This document shows, piece after piece, positions 1-8,229 of a DNA stretch of 36,103 nt (positions within the stretch are counted from its first letter, which is position 1; each line of letters begins with the position of its first letter). The translations under genes and the position numbers were made by a program. This stretch comes from an uncultured Sphingomonas sp. (GTDB taxonomy: Bacteria; Pseudomonadota; Alphaproteobacteria; Sphingomonadales; Sphingomonadaceae): assembly GCF_937859915.1 (NCBI RefSeq), contig NZ_CALMAW010000037.1, positions 1 through 36,103 on the forward strand, in the 5' to 3' direction. The notes under the pieces were generated by a model. It ran no database searches and was not told the origin of the DNA. It was given only the letters and a program-made list of their open reading frames with translations.

Positions 1-315
1 CGCCTTGGCGACGCCGACCGTGGTCGGCTGCGCCGCGCCGCCGGGGCCGCCGGGGCCACCACCGCCAGGGCCCCCGCCGCCGCCACGATGTCGACCACCG
101 CCGCCCTGCCCGCCGCCGCTCTGCGAGGCGGCATGATGCGACAGCCAGATCGCGAGCAACACCAGCAACAGCAGGCCGATCAATCCGCCGACCCAAGAGA
201 TCAGGCGCGACCGGCCACCGAAGTGGCGGGGCTCGTCGTGGATCCAGGTAGAAGACGCCGGCTCGGGCGATGCGGACGGGGAGCCCGCGGGAGGAGTCAG
301 ATCGTCTTCGTGCAT
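1..315 (-). CDS. Efflux pump periplasmic adaptor (MdtA-like membrane fusion protein), N-terminal part only
   Basis: The first 105 codons of a gene that continues beyond the left edge of the window. The protein starts MHEDD, has a short polar cytoplasmic stretch, then one hydrophobic segment (about residues 37-60, with LIGLLLLVLLAIW), then a very glycine-rich linker (about residues 66-95) leading into TTVGVAKA. A single N-terminal anchor followed by a Gly-rich linker and a T-x-V-x-V/A-x-A beta strand is the layout of MdtA/AcrA-type adaptors, which bridge an inner-membrane RND pump to an outer-membrane channel. No biotinyl-lipoyl or hairpin domain can be checked because the gene is cut. It is divergent from the MFS exporter gene, so its partner pump is expected beyond the window edge. 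An EmrA/HlyD-type adaptor is the alternative. Confidence 0.72.
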   Translation of the reverse strand, partial: MHEDDLTPPAGSPSASPEPASSTWIHDEPRHFGGRSRLISWVGGLIGLLLLVLLAIWLSHHAASQSGGGQGGGGRHRGGGGGPGGGGPGGPGGAAQPTTVGVAKA

Positions 316-658
316 GATGGTCCCGCTATCGATACGCGCCCCGTAACCGCGTTCAGATACAAGGTTATGTCAACGGTGCAACGCTCTCATACTTAGGTCA
401 CGACCGGGCGTCTTCGCTCGGCTTTATTCCCGCGAGCGGTTTCCAAACCGGCGTCACGCGCCTATCTGGCGATCATCCCGGTGACCCCGCGACAAGATGG
501 GCAGCCGATCGAGGGGACGTCGTCCGCCCACGAAAGCCGTTTATGTCGTCGTCCCCGTCCCTTAGCTCCGCCGCCACGCCATGCTGAGGCCGCGCCGCCG
601 CGGTCTCGCCTCGGTCAACGCCGAGGTGCGCGACGGCATCGTGCCTGCCGCGGGATCG
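316..658. other. Divergent intergenic region between the adaptor and MFS genes
   Basis: No convincing gene is seen here. On the minus strand a TTGACA hexamer lies at 368-373, about 55 nt upstream of the adaptor start, but no good -10 follows at 16-18 nt. A perfect 6-2-6 dyad lies at 437-450. The MFS frame is open from 581, but codons 581-658 encode an Arg-rich stretch unlike an exporter N terminus, so I treat them as probably untranslated. Confidence 0.5.
437..450. promoter_or_regulatory. Perfect dyad CGGTTTCCAAACCG in divergent promoter region
   Basis: The arms CGGTTT and AAACCG are exact reverse complements around a central CC. The dyad sits between two divergent efflux genes, where TetR- or MarR-type repressors of drug exporters usually bind. 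No regulator gene is present in the window, so the binding protein is unknown. Assignment as an operator is inference from symmetry and position only. Confidence 0.35.
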
Positions 659-2122
659 ATGGCGAAGACGCAGGACGAAGGCCCCGAAGCTTCCGGTCCC
701 AACTACCGCATCGTCGCGCTGATCATCGCCTGCGCTTTGCTGATGGAGAATCTCGACGCGACGGTGCTCGCCACCGCCTTGCCGACGATGGCGCGCGATT
801 TCGGCGTGCGCGCGCCGGCGATGAGCATCGCGCTCACCTCCTATCTGCTCGCGCTGGCGATCTTCATCCCGGCGTCGGGCACGATGGCGGACAGGTTCGG
901 ATCGCGCACCGTGTTCCAGGCGGCGATCGCGCTGTTCATGGGCGGGTCGCTGGTCAGCGCGCAGGCGCCGACGCTCGAATGGATCGTCGCGGCGCGCTTC
1001 GTCCAGGGCATTGGCGGCGCGATGATGATCCCGGTCGGGCGCCTCGTGCTGCTACGTTCGGTCGCCAAGAAGGACATGGTGTCGGCGATGTCGTGGCTGA
1101 TCATGCCCGCGCTGATCGGCCCGATCCTGGGCCCGCCGCTCGGCGGCTATATCGTCACCTATCTCGATTGGCGCTGGATCTTCTACGTCAACTTGCCGGT
1201 CGGCTTGCTCGGTTTCGTGCTCGTCGGGCGCTTCATCGCCAATCTGCGCGAGGAGCATCCGCACCCCTTCGATCCGGCGGGCTTCGTGCTGAGCGGCATA
1301 TCGCTCGGCTGCCTGCTGTTCGGCTGCGAGATGACCAGCCGCGCGGGTAGCGGCGGGCTCGCGGTCGCGCTGATCGTCGTCGGGGCCGCGGTCGGCGCGC
1401 TCTACGTTCGCCATGCCCGCCGGCGGACCGATCCGATCATCGACCTCAGCCTGCTCCGCGACGATAATTTCCGGCTCTCGATGATCGCGGGCTCGCTGAC
1501 CCGGATCACGCAGGGCTCGCTGCCCTTCCTGCTGCCGCTGATGATGCAGTTGGGCTTCGGCTTGAGCGCCGCGCAGAGCGGCACGATCACCGTCGGCCCG
1601 GCGGTCGGCTCGCTGCTGATGAAGGGGGTGGCACCCCGCCTGCTGCGTCGCATCGGCTTCCGCACCGCGATGATCTGGGCGGGCCTGCTCGGCTGCGGGG
1701 GCTATGCGATTTGTGGGCTGTTCCGCCCCGACTGGCCGCTGCCCGCGATCGTCGCGGTACTCACCCTATGCGGCTTCGTCTTCTCGATGCAGTTCACCGC
1801 CTATAACGCGATCGCCTATGACGGCATCGACAAGCGGCAGATGTCGGCGGCGACGAGCTTCTACTCCACCGTCCAGCAACTGATGCTGTCGCTGGGCATC
1901 TGCATCGCGGCGAGCGCGCTGCATCTCTCGATGCTCGTCCACCATGTCGCCAAGCCGAACATGGTCGACTTCACCGCGGCCTTCTGGATCGTCACCGCCA
2001 TCTCGGCGCTGGCGACGGTCTGGAACCTCCGCTTCGCGCGCGATGCCGGGGAGGAGATCAGCGGCAGGGCGCCCGCGGCGTCGGTCGCGCGCCGGACCGA
2101 AGAGGCCGCCGAAAGCGTTTGA
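659..2122 (+). CDS. MFS drug exporter, DHA2 (EmrB/QacA) type
   Basis: A multi-span inner-membrane transporter of the major facilitator superfamily, expected to use the proton gradient to export drugs or toxic metabolites. The N-terminal helix carries MENLDATVLATALPTMARDF, matching the DHA2 signature (L-D-x-T-V-V-N-x-A-L-P). It is followed by an A-D-R-F-G-S-R loop (motif A) and by GPILGPPLGGYI (motif C of antiporters). From the ATG at 659 the protein is 487 residues, a normal length. The frame is open from an ATG at 581, and a GTG at 641 is also possible, but the extra residues are Arg-rich and no start has a strong ribosome binding site. It is divergent from an efflux adaptor. The substrate cannot be told from sequence. 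Confidence 0.88.
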   Translation: MAKTQDEGPEASGPNYRIVALIIACALLMENLDATVLATALPTMARDFGVRAPAMSIALTSYLLALAIFIPASGTMADRFGSRTVFQAAIALFMGGSLVSAQAPTLEWIVAARFVQGIGGAMMIPVGRLVLLRSVAKKDMVSAMSWLIMPALIGPILGPPLGGYIVTYLDWRWIFYVNLPVGLLGFVLVGRFIANLREEHPHPFDPAGFVLSGISLGCLLFGCEMTSRAGSGGLAVALIVVGAAVGALYVRHARRRTDPIIDLSLLRDDNFRLSMIAGSLTRITQGSLPFLLPLMMQLGFGLSAAQSGTITVGPAVGSLLMKGVAPRLLRRIGFRTAMIWAGLLGCGGYAICGLFRPDWPLPAIVAVLTLCGFVFSMQFTAYNAIAYDGIDKRQMSAATSFYSTVQQLMLSLGICIAASALHLSMLVHHVAKPNMVDFTAAFWIVTAISALATVWNLRFARDAGEEISGRAPAASVARRTEEAAESV

Positions 2123-2127
2123 ACGCT

Positions 2128-2156
2128 TTGACAGGGCGGGTAGCGCGCCCTATCTG
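2128..2156 (+). promoter_or_regulatory. Candidate sigma-70 promoter of hppD
   Basis: A consensus -35 hexamer TTGACA (2128-2133) is separated by exactly 17 bp from TATCTG (2151-2156), a partial -10. It lies in the 68-bp gap between the MFS gene and hppD, and would start transcription near 2163, about 28 nt before the hppD ATG. A GAAAGG ribosome binding site (2176-2181) follows. Confidence 0.55.
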
Positions 2157-2170
2157 GTAACATCTGTTAC
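2157..2170. promoter_or_regulatory. Operator-like dyad GTAACATCTGTTAC upstream of hppD
   Basis: A perfect inverted repeat (GTAACA, centre TC, TGTTAC) starts at the base after the -10 hexamer and covers the expected transcription start. A repressor bound there would block initiation, which suits a substrate-induced tyrosine catabolism gene. No regulator gene lies nearby; MarR- or Lrp-type proteins bind comparable short dyads. The role is inferred from symmetry and position. Confidence 0.45.
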
Positions 2171-2190
2171 TTGATCGAAAGGCCCTCCGC

Positions 2191-3240
2191 ATGGCGCAGG
2201 ATGACATCAATCCACTCGGGCTCGACGGCTTCGCCTTTTGCGAATTCACCTCGCCCGATCCCGCGGCGATGGCGGCACAGTTCGAGCAGCTCGGCTTCGT
2301 CGCCGCGGCACGCGTCTCCGGGCGGGGGCTGACGCTCTATCGGCAGGGCCGCATTGCGCTGATCCTCAATGCCGGTGCGGGGCAGGCCGCGGACTTCCGC
2401 GCCGCGCACGGTCCGTCGGCCAACGGCATGGCGTTTCGCGTTGCCGACGCGTCTGCCGCCCATGCCCACGCGCTCGCCAGCGGTGCGACCGATGTCGACA
2501 CCGCTGACAGCGCGCTGCCTGACAGCAAGGCGATCGTGGGGATCGGCGGGTCGCTGCTGTACCTCGTCGACACCGATCCGTTCGCCGATTGGGAGCCGGT
2601 GCCCGGCTGGGAGCAGGCAGCGGCCGAGAATAATGTCGGGCTCGACCTGCTCGATCACCTGACCCACAACGTCAAGCGCGGGCAGATGCGCGTTTGGTCC
2701 GAATTCTACGGCAAGCTGTTCGGTTTCGAGGAACAGAAATACTTCGATATCAAGGGCAAGGCGACCGGCCTGTTCAGCCAGGCGATGATCGCGCCCGACA
2801 AGGCGATCCGCATCCCCTTGAACGAGAGCCAGGACGACAAGAGCCAGATCGAGGAGTTCCTGCGCGACTATAATGGCGAGGGCATCCAGCATCTCGCGCT
2901 GACCACCGACGACATCTTCGCGACCGTCGAGAAATTGCGCGCGCACGGCGTCCGCCTGCAGGACACGATCGAGACCTATTACGAGCTCGTCGACAAGCGC
3001 GTGCCCGGCCATGGCGAGGACCTCGAGCGGCTGCGGAAGAACCGCATCCTGATCGACGGCGATGTCGGCGACGAGGGCCTGCTGCTGCAGATCTTCACCG
3101 AGAATCTGTTCGGGCCGATCTTCTTCGAGATCATTCAGCGCAAGGGCAATGAGGGCTTCGGCAACGGCAATTTCCAGGCGCTGTACGAGTCGATCGAGCT
3201 TGACCAGATCCGCCGCGGCGTGATCACGGTGGACGCTTGA
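2191..3240 (+). CDS. hppD: 4-hydroxyphenylpyruvate dioxygenase
   Basis: A non-haem Fe(II) dioxygenase that turns 4-hydroxyphenylpyruvate into homogentisate in tyrosine degradation, and the source of homogentisate-derived melanin when the pathway stalls. The 349-residue protein has two VOC domains. The second carries the iron triad, read as H156 (in DHLTHN), H234 (in IQHLAL) and E313 (in FFEII), together with the family C-terminal segment GNFQALYESIELDQIRRG. The ATG follows GAAAGG at a 9-nt distance. It is preceded by its own promoter and dyad, and is followed by hmgA, the next enzyme of the pathway. An 83-bp inverted repeat separates the two genes. Nothing appears truncated. Confidence 0.97.
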   Translation: MAQDDINPLGLDGFAFCEFTSPDPAAMAAQFEQLGFVAAARVSGRGLTLYRQGRIALILNAGAGQAADFRAAHGPSANGMAFRVADASAAHAHALASGATDVDTADSALPDSKAIVGIGGSLLYLVDTDPFADWEPVPGWEQAAAENNVGLDLLDHLTHNVKRGQMRVWSEFYGKLFGFEEQKYFDIKGKATGLFSQAMIAPDKAIRIPLNESQDDKSQIEEFLRDYNGEGIQHLALTTDDIFATVEKLRAHGVRLQDTIETYYELVDKRVPGHGEDLERLRKNRILIDGDVGDEGLLLQIFTENLFGPIFFEIIQRKGNEGFGNGNFQALYESIELDQIRRGVITVDA

Positions 3241-3246
3241 AAAAAG

Positions 3247-3329
3247 CCGTTCGTTCCGAGCGACGTCGGGGTACGGGCCGCCGGCGCGGCGTCTGAAGCA
3301 CGTCCCTCGACTTCGCTCGGGACGAACGG
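3247..3329. repeat. Imperfect inverted repeat (REP/MITE-like) between hppD and hmgA
   Basis: Two 29-nt arms (3247-3275 and the reverse complement of 3301-3329) match at 25 of 29 positions around a 25-nt spacer, so the RNA could form a long hairpin. The core word CCCGAGCGAAGTCGAGGG of the right arm, read on the minus strand, is one I recall as a dispersed intergenic repeat in sphingomonad genomes. Only one copy was seen in this window. It ends 10 nt before the hmgA start, and its edge supplies the GGGA that is the only visible Shine-Dalgarno for hmgA. Confidence 0.7.
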
Positions 3330-3339
3330 GATCTGAACG

Positions 3340-4629
3340 ATGGTCGATTATCTCTCCGGCTTCGCCAACCATTTCGCCAGCGAAGCCGTTGCCGGCGCGC
3401 TCCCCGTCGGCCGCAACTCGCCGCAGCACGTCCCCTTCGGCCTCTATGCCGAGCAGCTGTCCGGCACCGCCTTCACCGCGCCGCGCGCGGAGAACCGCCG
3501 GTCGTGGCTCTACCGCCTGCGCCCGACCGCCAATCACGGCGCCTTCGAACGCTATGCCACCGACACGCTGATCCGTTCGGCGCCCTTCGACGAGGTGCCG
3601 CCCTCCCCCAACCGGCTGCGCTGGGATCCGCTACCGATCCCCGACACCGCGATCGATTTTGTCGACGGGCTGGTCACCTATGGCGGCAATGGCGACGTTG
3701 CGACCGGCACCGGCTGCGCGATCCATATGTACGCCGCGACCCGCTCGATGGCGCACCGCGTCTTCTTCTCGGCCGACGGCGAGCTGCTGATCGTGCCCCA
3801 GCAGGGCGCGCTCCGCCTCGTCACCGAATTCGGCATCATCGACGTCGCGCCGCTCCAGATCGCGCTGATCCCGCGCGGTGTCCGCTTCCGTGTCGAACTG
3901 CACGACGGCGCGGCGCGCGGCTATGTCTGCGAGAATTACGGCGCGCTGCTGCGGCTGCCCGATCTCGGGCCGATCGGCGCCAACGGCCTCGCCAACCCCC
4001 GCGACTTCGAGACACCTGTTGCCGCCTATGAGGATGTCGACGAGCCCACCGAGGTGATCCAGAAGTTCCAGGGCGCGCTGTGGCGCGTGACGCTCGACCA
4101 TTCGCCGCTCGACGTCGTCGCCTGGCACGGCAATCTCGCGCCTTGCCGCTACGATCTGCGCCGCTTCAACACGATCAATACGGTGAGCTTCGACCACCCC
4201 GACCCCTCGATCTTCACCGTGCTGACTGCACCAAGCGATACGCCCGGCACCGCCAACATCGATTTCGTCATCTTCCCGCCGCGCTGGATGGTCGCCGAGG
4301 GGACGTTCCGGCCACCCTGGTTCCACCGCAATGTGATGAGCGAATATATGGGGCTGATCGAGGGCGCCTATGACGCCAAGGAGGGTGGCTTCGCGCCCGG
4401 CGGGGGCTCGCTGCACAACCAGATGAACGGCCATGGCCCCGATCGCGCGAGCTACGACAAGGCGGTCGCCGCAGCCCTCGCGCCGCAGAAGATAGAGGCG
4501 ACGATGGCGTTCATGTTCGAGACGCGCCACGTCATCCGCCCGACCCGCTGGGCGGTCGAGACCCCGCTCTGCCAGCCCGACTATGATGAGGCCTGGGCCG
4601 GCTTCGCCAAGGCGCAGCTGCCGACGTGA
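3340..4629 (+). CDS. hmgA: Homogentisate 1,2-dioxygenase
   Basis: Opens the aromatic ring of homogentisate to maleylacetoacetate, using O2 and Fe(II), in the cytoplasm. The protein is 429 residues, the usual length. The N terminus ([11 protein letters not shown], then [15 protein letters not shown]) is characteristic of the family. The iron ligands by alignment to the human enzyme (H335, E341, H371) are H329 and E335 in [10 protein letters not shown] and H365 in MNGHGPD. It follows hppD after the inverted repeat and overlaps the Rieske gene by 4 nt (GTGA). The two enzymes after it in the pathway, maleylacetoacetate isomerase and fumarylacetoacetase, are not in this window. Confidence 0.97.
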   Translation: MVDYLSGFANHFASEAVAGALPVGRNSPQHVPFGLYAEQLSGTAFTAPRAENRRSWLYRLRPTANHGAFERYATDTLIRSAPFDEVPPSPNRLRWDPLPIPDTAIDFVDGLVTYGGNGDVATGTGCAIHMYAATRSMAHRVFFSADGELLIVPQQGALRLVTEFGIIDVAPLQIALIPRGVRFRVELHDGAARGYVCENYGALLRLPDLGPIGANGLANPRDFETPVAAYEDVDEPTEVIQKFQGALWRVTLDHSPLDVVAWHGNLAPCRYDLRRFNTINTVSFDHPDPSIFTVLTAPSDTPGTANIDFVIFPPRWMVAEGTFRPPWFHRNVMSEYMGLIEGAYDAKEGGFAPGGGSLHNQMNGHGPDRASYDKAVAAALAPQKIEATMAFMFETRHVIRPTRWAVETPLCQPDYDEAWAGFAKAQLPT

Positions 4630-4982
4630 GCGATCGCCTGCACGCGACCCCGGCCGGCGTCACGCTTTGCTTGCTCGACGAGGTCGCCGACGGCGGCGCA
4701 CGCAACTTCGTCCTGCAGATGCGCGCCGGCCGCTTCCACGGCTTCGTTGTGCGGTCCGGCGACACCGCGATCGGCTATGTCGATCGCTGCCCGCACGCCG
4801 GCGTGCCTCTCGCCAAGACGCTCGACGACTATCTCACCCCCGACGCCCGCCTGATCGCGTGCAGCTGGCATGGTGCGCTGTTCGAGATCGCCAGCGGGCG
4901 GTGCGTCGGTGGACCCTGCGTCGGTCAGGCGTTGACCGCTTGGCCGGTCGCGGTAGAGGACGGGCGGATCGTCACCGCCTGA
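4626..4982 (+). CDS. Small Rieske [2Fe-2S] ferredoxin-like protein
   Basis: A soluble 118-residue Rieske protein. The cluster ligands are plain: C55-P-H57 in RCPHAGVPL and C79-S-W-H82 in CSWHGALF, with the C-terminal part ([13 protein letters not shown]) closing the fold. It starts with GTG inside the hmgA stop (GTGA overlap) and has no Shine-Dalgarno of its own, so it is probably translated by coupling to hmgA. Stand-alone Rieske proteins carry electrons to oxygenases or other redox partners. No oxygenase alpha subunit lies beside it; the nearest redox enzyme is the FAD oxidoreductase that follows. The partner is unknown. Confidence 0.9.
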   Translation: MSDRLHATPAGVTLCLLDEVADGGARNFVLQMRAGRFHGFVVRSGDTAIGYVDRCPHAGVPLAKTLDDYLTPDARLIACSWHGALFEIASGRCVGGPCVGQALTAWPVAVEDGRIVTA

Positions 4983-5022
4983 GCGGCGCTCATCCGGCGA
5001 GCGGGAGAAGGTTCTGACCAGC

Positions 5023-6243
5023 GTGTTCGATATCGTGATCGTCGGCGCGGGTGCAGCCGGCATCGGCGCGGCGCGGCGGATCGCCGGAACCGGGCGCAGT
5101 GTCGTGGTGATCGAGGCCGGCACGCATGTCGGCGGCCGCGCGCATAGCGTCGACGTGGCGGGGATGGCGCTCGATCTTGGCTGCGGCTGGCTCCATTCGG
5201 GCGAGCGCAACCCATGGACCGCGATCGCCGACGCGAGCGGCTTCACCGTCGACCGGTCGGAGTCTGCCTGGCGCGAGCAATATCGCGACCTCGGCTTCGC
5301 GCCGGCCGACCGGAAGGCGGCGTCGGCCGCGTGGGAGACCTTCCAGCACCGACTCGAGACCGATCCGCCGGCCAGCGACTGCGCCGCCGACGCGCTGGAA
5401 GTTGGCAATCCCTGGAACGGCTATGCCGAGGCGCTGAGCGGCTACATCAATGGGGCCGGGCTCGCGCGCCTCTCGGTCGCCGACTATCTCGCCTATGATG
5501 CCGCCGCGAGCGAGACCAATTGGCGCGTACGCGAAGGCTATGGCACGCTCGTCGCCGCCAGCCTGCCGCCGGTGCCGCTCCATCTTGCCACGCCGGTGAC
5601 CGCGATCGACCATCGGGGCTCGACCGTGCGCCTCGACACCCGCGCCGGCACGATCGCAGCACGCGCCGCGATCGTCACCGTTTCGACCGCGATGCTCGCC
5701 AAGGGCGCGATCCGCTTCGCCCCCGCTATCGACGACCATCTTCATGCCGCGGCCAACCTGCCGCTTGGGCTTGCCGACAAGCTGTTCTTCGGCCTCGGCC
5801 ATGGCCACGGGCTTGAACCCGAAAAGCATCTGATCGGCAATCCGCGCACCGCCGAGACCGGCAGCTATTATCTGATGCCCTTCGGTCGCCCGCTCGTCGA
5901 AGGCTTTTTCGGCGGCGCGGGCGCGGCGATGCTCGAACGCGAGGGGCTCGCGGGTGCCTTCGCCTTCGCGATCGAAGAGCTTGCCGCACTGCTCGGCAGC
6001 GCGATCCGCGCCAGGCTGCGACCGATCGCGGGATCGGCCTGGTGCCGCACCGATCATGTCGGCGGCTCCTACAGCCACGCGCTGCCCGGCCACGCCGCTG
6101 CCCGCGCAATGCTTTGCCGTCCGATCGACGATCGGTTGTTCTTCGCGGGCGAGGCGACGCATGCCACCGACTTCTCGACCGCGCACGGCGCCTATGAAAG
6201 CGGCGTCCGGGCCGCGGACCAGGCCTTGGAGGCATTGCGATGA
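5023..6243 (+). CDS. FAD-dependent amine oxidase-like oxidoreductase
   Basis: A 406-residue flavoprotein of the flavin amine oxidase family. An N-terminal dinucleotide-binding motif (VIVGAGAAGIGAAR, residues 5-18) is followed by the acidic ribose-binding end of strand 2 and the GG motif (VVIEAGTHVGGRAHS). The C-terminal FAD contact reads FFAGEATHATDFSTAHGAYE, typical of monoamine/polyamine oxidases. The GTG start is preceded by GGGAGAAGG. It lies 40 nt after the Rieske gene and overlaps the next gene by 4 nt (ATGA). No signal peptide is seen, so it should be cytoplasmic. The substrate is not evident: an amine, an amino acid or a pathway-related aromatic are all possible. Confidence 0.85.
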   Translation: MFDIVIVGAGAAGIGAARRIAGTGRSVVVIEAGTHVGGRAHSVDVAGMALDLGCGWLHSGERNPWTAIADASGFTVDRSESAWREQYRDLGFAPADRKAASAAWETFQHRLETDPPASDCAADALEVGNPWNGYAEALSGYINGAGLARLSVADYLAYDAAASETNWRVREGYGTLVAASLPPVPLHLATPVTAIDHRGSTVRLDTRAGTIAARAAIVTVSTAMLAKGAIRFAPAIDDHLHAAANLPLGLADKLFFGLGHGHGLEPEKHLIGNPRTAETGSYYLMPFGRPLVEGFFGGAGAAMLEREGLAGAFAFAIEELAALLGSAIRARLRPIAGSAWCRTDHVGGSYSHALPGHAAARAMLCRPIDDRLFFAGEATHATDFSTAHGAYESGVRAADQALEALR

Positions 6244-7643
6244 CCGATCTTAGGCTTGGACGGCGTGCGCTGCTCGGCGGCGCGGTCGCGATCGGCGCGG
6301 CGCCGGCGCTCGCGCGCACGGGCGACGACACCGACTGGCACGCGCTCGCCAAGGACGTCCGCGCCGAGATGCAATGGGCCTGGAGCCACTACCGTGCGCA
6401 CGCCTTCGGGCTCGATCAGATCCGCCCGATCAGCGGCGGCGCGGATCGCTTCCCGCTCAAGACACAGCATGTCGGCCTGACGCTGATCGAGGCGATGGAC
6501 ACGCTGTGGGTGATGGGCCTCGACGCCGAGTTCGCCGCCGCACTCGCCTGGACGCGTACCCATCTCGATTTCGCGATCGACGGCGAGGTCTCGGTGTTCG
6601 AGACCTCGATCCGGATCGTCGGCGGTCTGCTTTCGGCGCATCACGCCTGCGGCGCCCCGCATCTGCTCGCCAAAGCGCGCGACATGGCCGACCGGCTGCT
6701 GCCCGCCTTCGCGACGCCGACCGGCCTGCCCTACCGCTTCGTCAACCTCAAGACGGGTGCGGTGCGCGACCCGGCGACCAATCCCGCCGAGATCGGCACC
6801 TTCCTGCCCGAATGGGGCACGCTCAGCCGGCTCGCCGGCGATCCGCGCTACCACGACACCGCCAAGCGCGCCGTCGTCGCGCTGTTCGAGCGACGCTCGA
6901 AGATCGATCTGCTCGCCGACACGATCGACGCCGTCTCCGGCCGCTGGCTCGGCCGCCGCGCCAGCGTCGGCTCGGGCGCCGACAGCTATTATGAATATCT
7001 GTGGGACGGCTGGCAGCTGCTCGGCGACGCCGACTGCAAGCGGATGTACGACGTCTGCACGCGTGCGATCCTGCATTATCAGCAGGACCGTCGCGGCGGA
7101 CAGCTCTGGTTCGCCGACGTCGATTTCGAGACCGGCGCGCGGCTGTCCACCGAGCAGGACGAACTCGCCGCCTTCTACGGCGGACTGCTCGCGCAGGGCG
7201 GTGCACGGGCGACGGGCGCCGCCTATACGCGCGCCTGGGTGAGCGTGCAGGACCGCTTCGGCATCCTCCCCGAGGGCTATGACTATGCCACGGGCGCGCC
7301 GACGCAGGTCACCAATGCGCTGCGTCCCGAACTCGCCGACGCTGCGTTCAATCATTGGCTGCTCGATCACGATGTGGCGTGGCGCATCGTCGGACGCGAC
7401 CATTTCCTTGCGATGAAACGCTGGAACCGCGCACCCTTCGGCTATGCCGACATCGCCGACGTTACGACACGGCCGATGCGGCAGGCCGATCATTGTCCCG
7501 CCTATTGGTGGTCGGAGCAGATGAAATATTATTATCTGCTGTTCTCGGACACGCCGCGGTTCGATTATCAGACTAATTATCTGTCGACGGAGGGCAATGT
7601 GTTGCTTGGTTTTAGACCGGCCGACGGGTCAAGTTTGAACTAA
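6240..7643 (+). CDS. Glycoside hydrolase family 47 (class I alpha-mannosidase), Tat-exported
   Basis: A 467-residue protein of the (alpha/alpha)7-barrel GH47 family, which removes alpha-1,2-linked mannose and is known mainly from eukaryotic ER/Golgi N-glycan trimming. The acids that match the catalytic E, D and E of human ER mannosidase I by motif are E121 (FETSIR), D248 (ADSYYEYLWDG) and E364 (LRPEL). The calcium-binding threonine motif near the C terminus reads STEGNVLLGF. The N terminus has a twin-arginine signal (LGRRALLGG, then AAPALA), so the enzyme should act in the periplasm. The start overlaps the amine oxidase stop by 4 nt. It has no obvious tie to tyrosine breakdown. Caulobacter strains are known to carry GH47 enzymes. 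Confidence 0.92.
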   Translation: MTDLRLGRRALLGGAVAIGAAPALARTGDDTDWHALAKDVRAEMQWAWSHYRAHAFGLDQIRPISGGADRFPLKTQHVGLTLIEAMDTLWVMGLDAEFAAALAWTRTHLDFAIDGEVSVFETSIRIVGGLLSAHHACGAPHLLAKARDMADRLLPAFATPTGLPYRFVNLKTGAVRDPATNPAEIGTFLPEWGTLSRLAGDPRYHDTAKRAVVALFERRSKIDLLADTIDAVSGRWLGRRASVGSGADSYYEYLWDGWQLLGDADCKRMYDVCTRAILHYQQDRRGGQLWFADVDFETGARLSTEQDELAAFYGGLLAQGGARATGAAYTRAWVSVQDRFGILPEGYDYATGAPTQVTNALRPELADAAFNHWLLDHDVAWRIVGRDHFLAMKRWNRAPFGYADIADVTTRPMRQADHCPAYWWSEQMKYYYLLFSDTPRFDYQTNYLSTEGNVLLGFRPADGSSLN

Positions 7644-7731
7644 TAATCTGGATCAATATCGGCCGTCGCGGCGTTGGTTTCGGAAGAGGTCGTCTCCCTC
7701 GCGTACTCACCGCAGGCGTATTGATCGGACC

Positions 7732-8106
7732 ATGGGCCAAGCCATCGAAACCACCGCAAAGATCGTGCTCATCGTCGAGGATGAGCCGATCATCCGGCTG
7801 ATGGCGATCTCGCTGGCGGAGGATGAGGGCTTCACCGTCTACGACGCGCAGGATGCCGACGAGGCGATCGCCATCCTCGAGGATCATCCGGAGATCCGCA
7901 TCGTCTTCACCGACATCCATATGGCCGGCACGATGGACGGATTGCAGCTCGCGGCCTTCGCGCACGACCGCTGGCCGCCGCTGCGCTTCCTGATCGTCTC
8001 CGGTGAGTTGCGCCCGGCAAGTCACGAAATGCCAGCCGGCGCCTGTTTCTTCTCCAAGCCCTATGATAGCGCGGCGATCGGGCGAGCCCTGCACAGCCTG
8101 CTGTAG
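7732..8106 (+). CDS. Single-domain response regulator (receiver only)
   Basis: A 124-residue CheY-like receiver with no output domain. The acidic pocket is E16-D17, the phosphoacceptor is D61 (FTDIHM), the switch residue is S90 (LIVSGE) and the conserved lysine is K109 (FSKPYD). Such proteins in Alphaproteobacteria usually receive phosphate from HWE/HisKA_2 kinases, and one such kinase (the bacteriophytochrome) lies 4 kb downstream. That pairing is only a guess, since the phytochrome has its own receiver. No strong ribosome binding site is visible; the upstream 88 nt hold no clear promoter. Confidence 0.9.
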   Translation: MGQAIETTAKIVLIVEDEPIIRLMAISLAEDEGFTVYDAQDADEAIAILEDHPEIRIVFTDIHMAGTMDGLQLAAFAHDRWPPLRFLIVSGELRPASHEMPAGACFFSKPYDSAAIGRALHSLL

Positions 8107-8229
8107 GCGCCGCGACCGTGCAGGTGGCCCACACTTGCGCAAAGGCGCAAATCCATAGAGATCGCGGGTCCCTCGGGCCCGGGCAGCCATAGATCCTCGT
8201 CCACATCCGAGCGGATAGGCGGAAGGCAT

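Noticed and set aside
2167-3537. 456-codon minus-strand frame across hppD and the inverted repeat
   Set aside because: It is antisense to hppD and hmgA; the repeat contributes a PVRPERSRG-like text that commonly appears in spurious ORFs.
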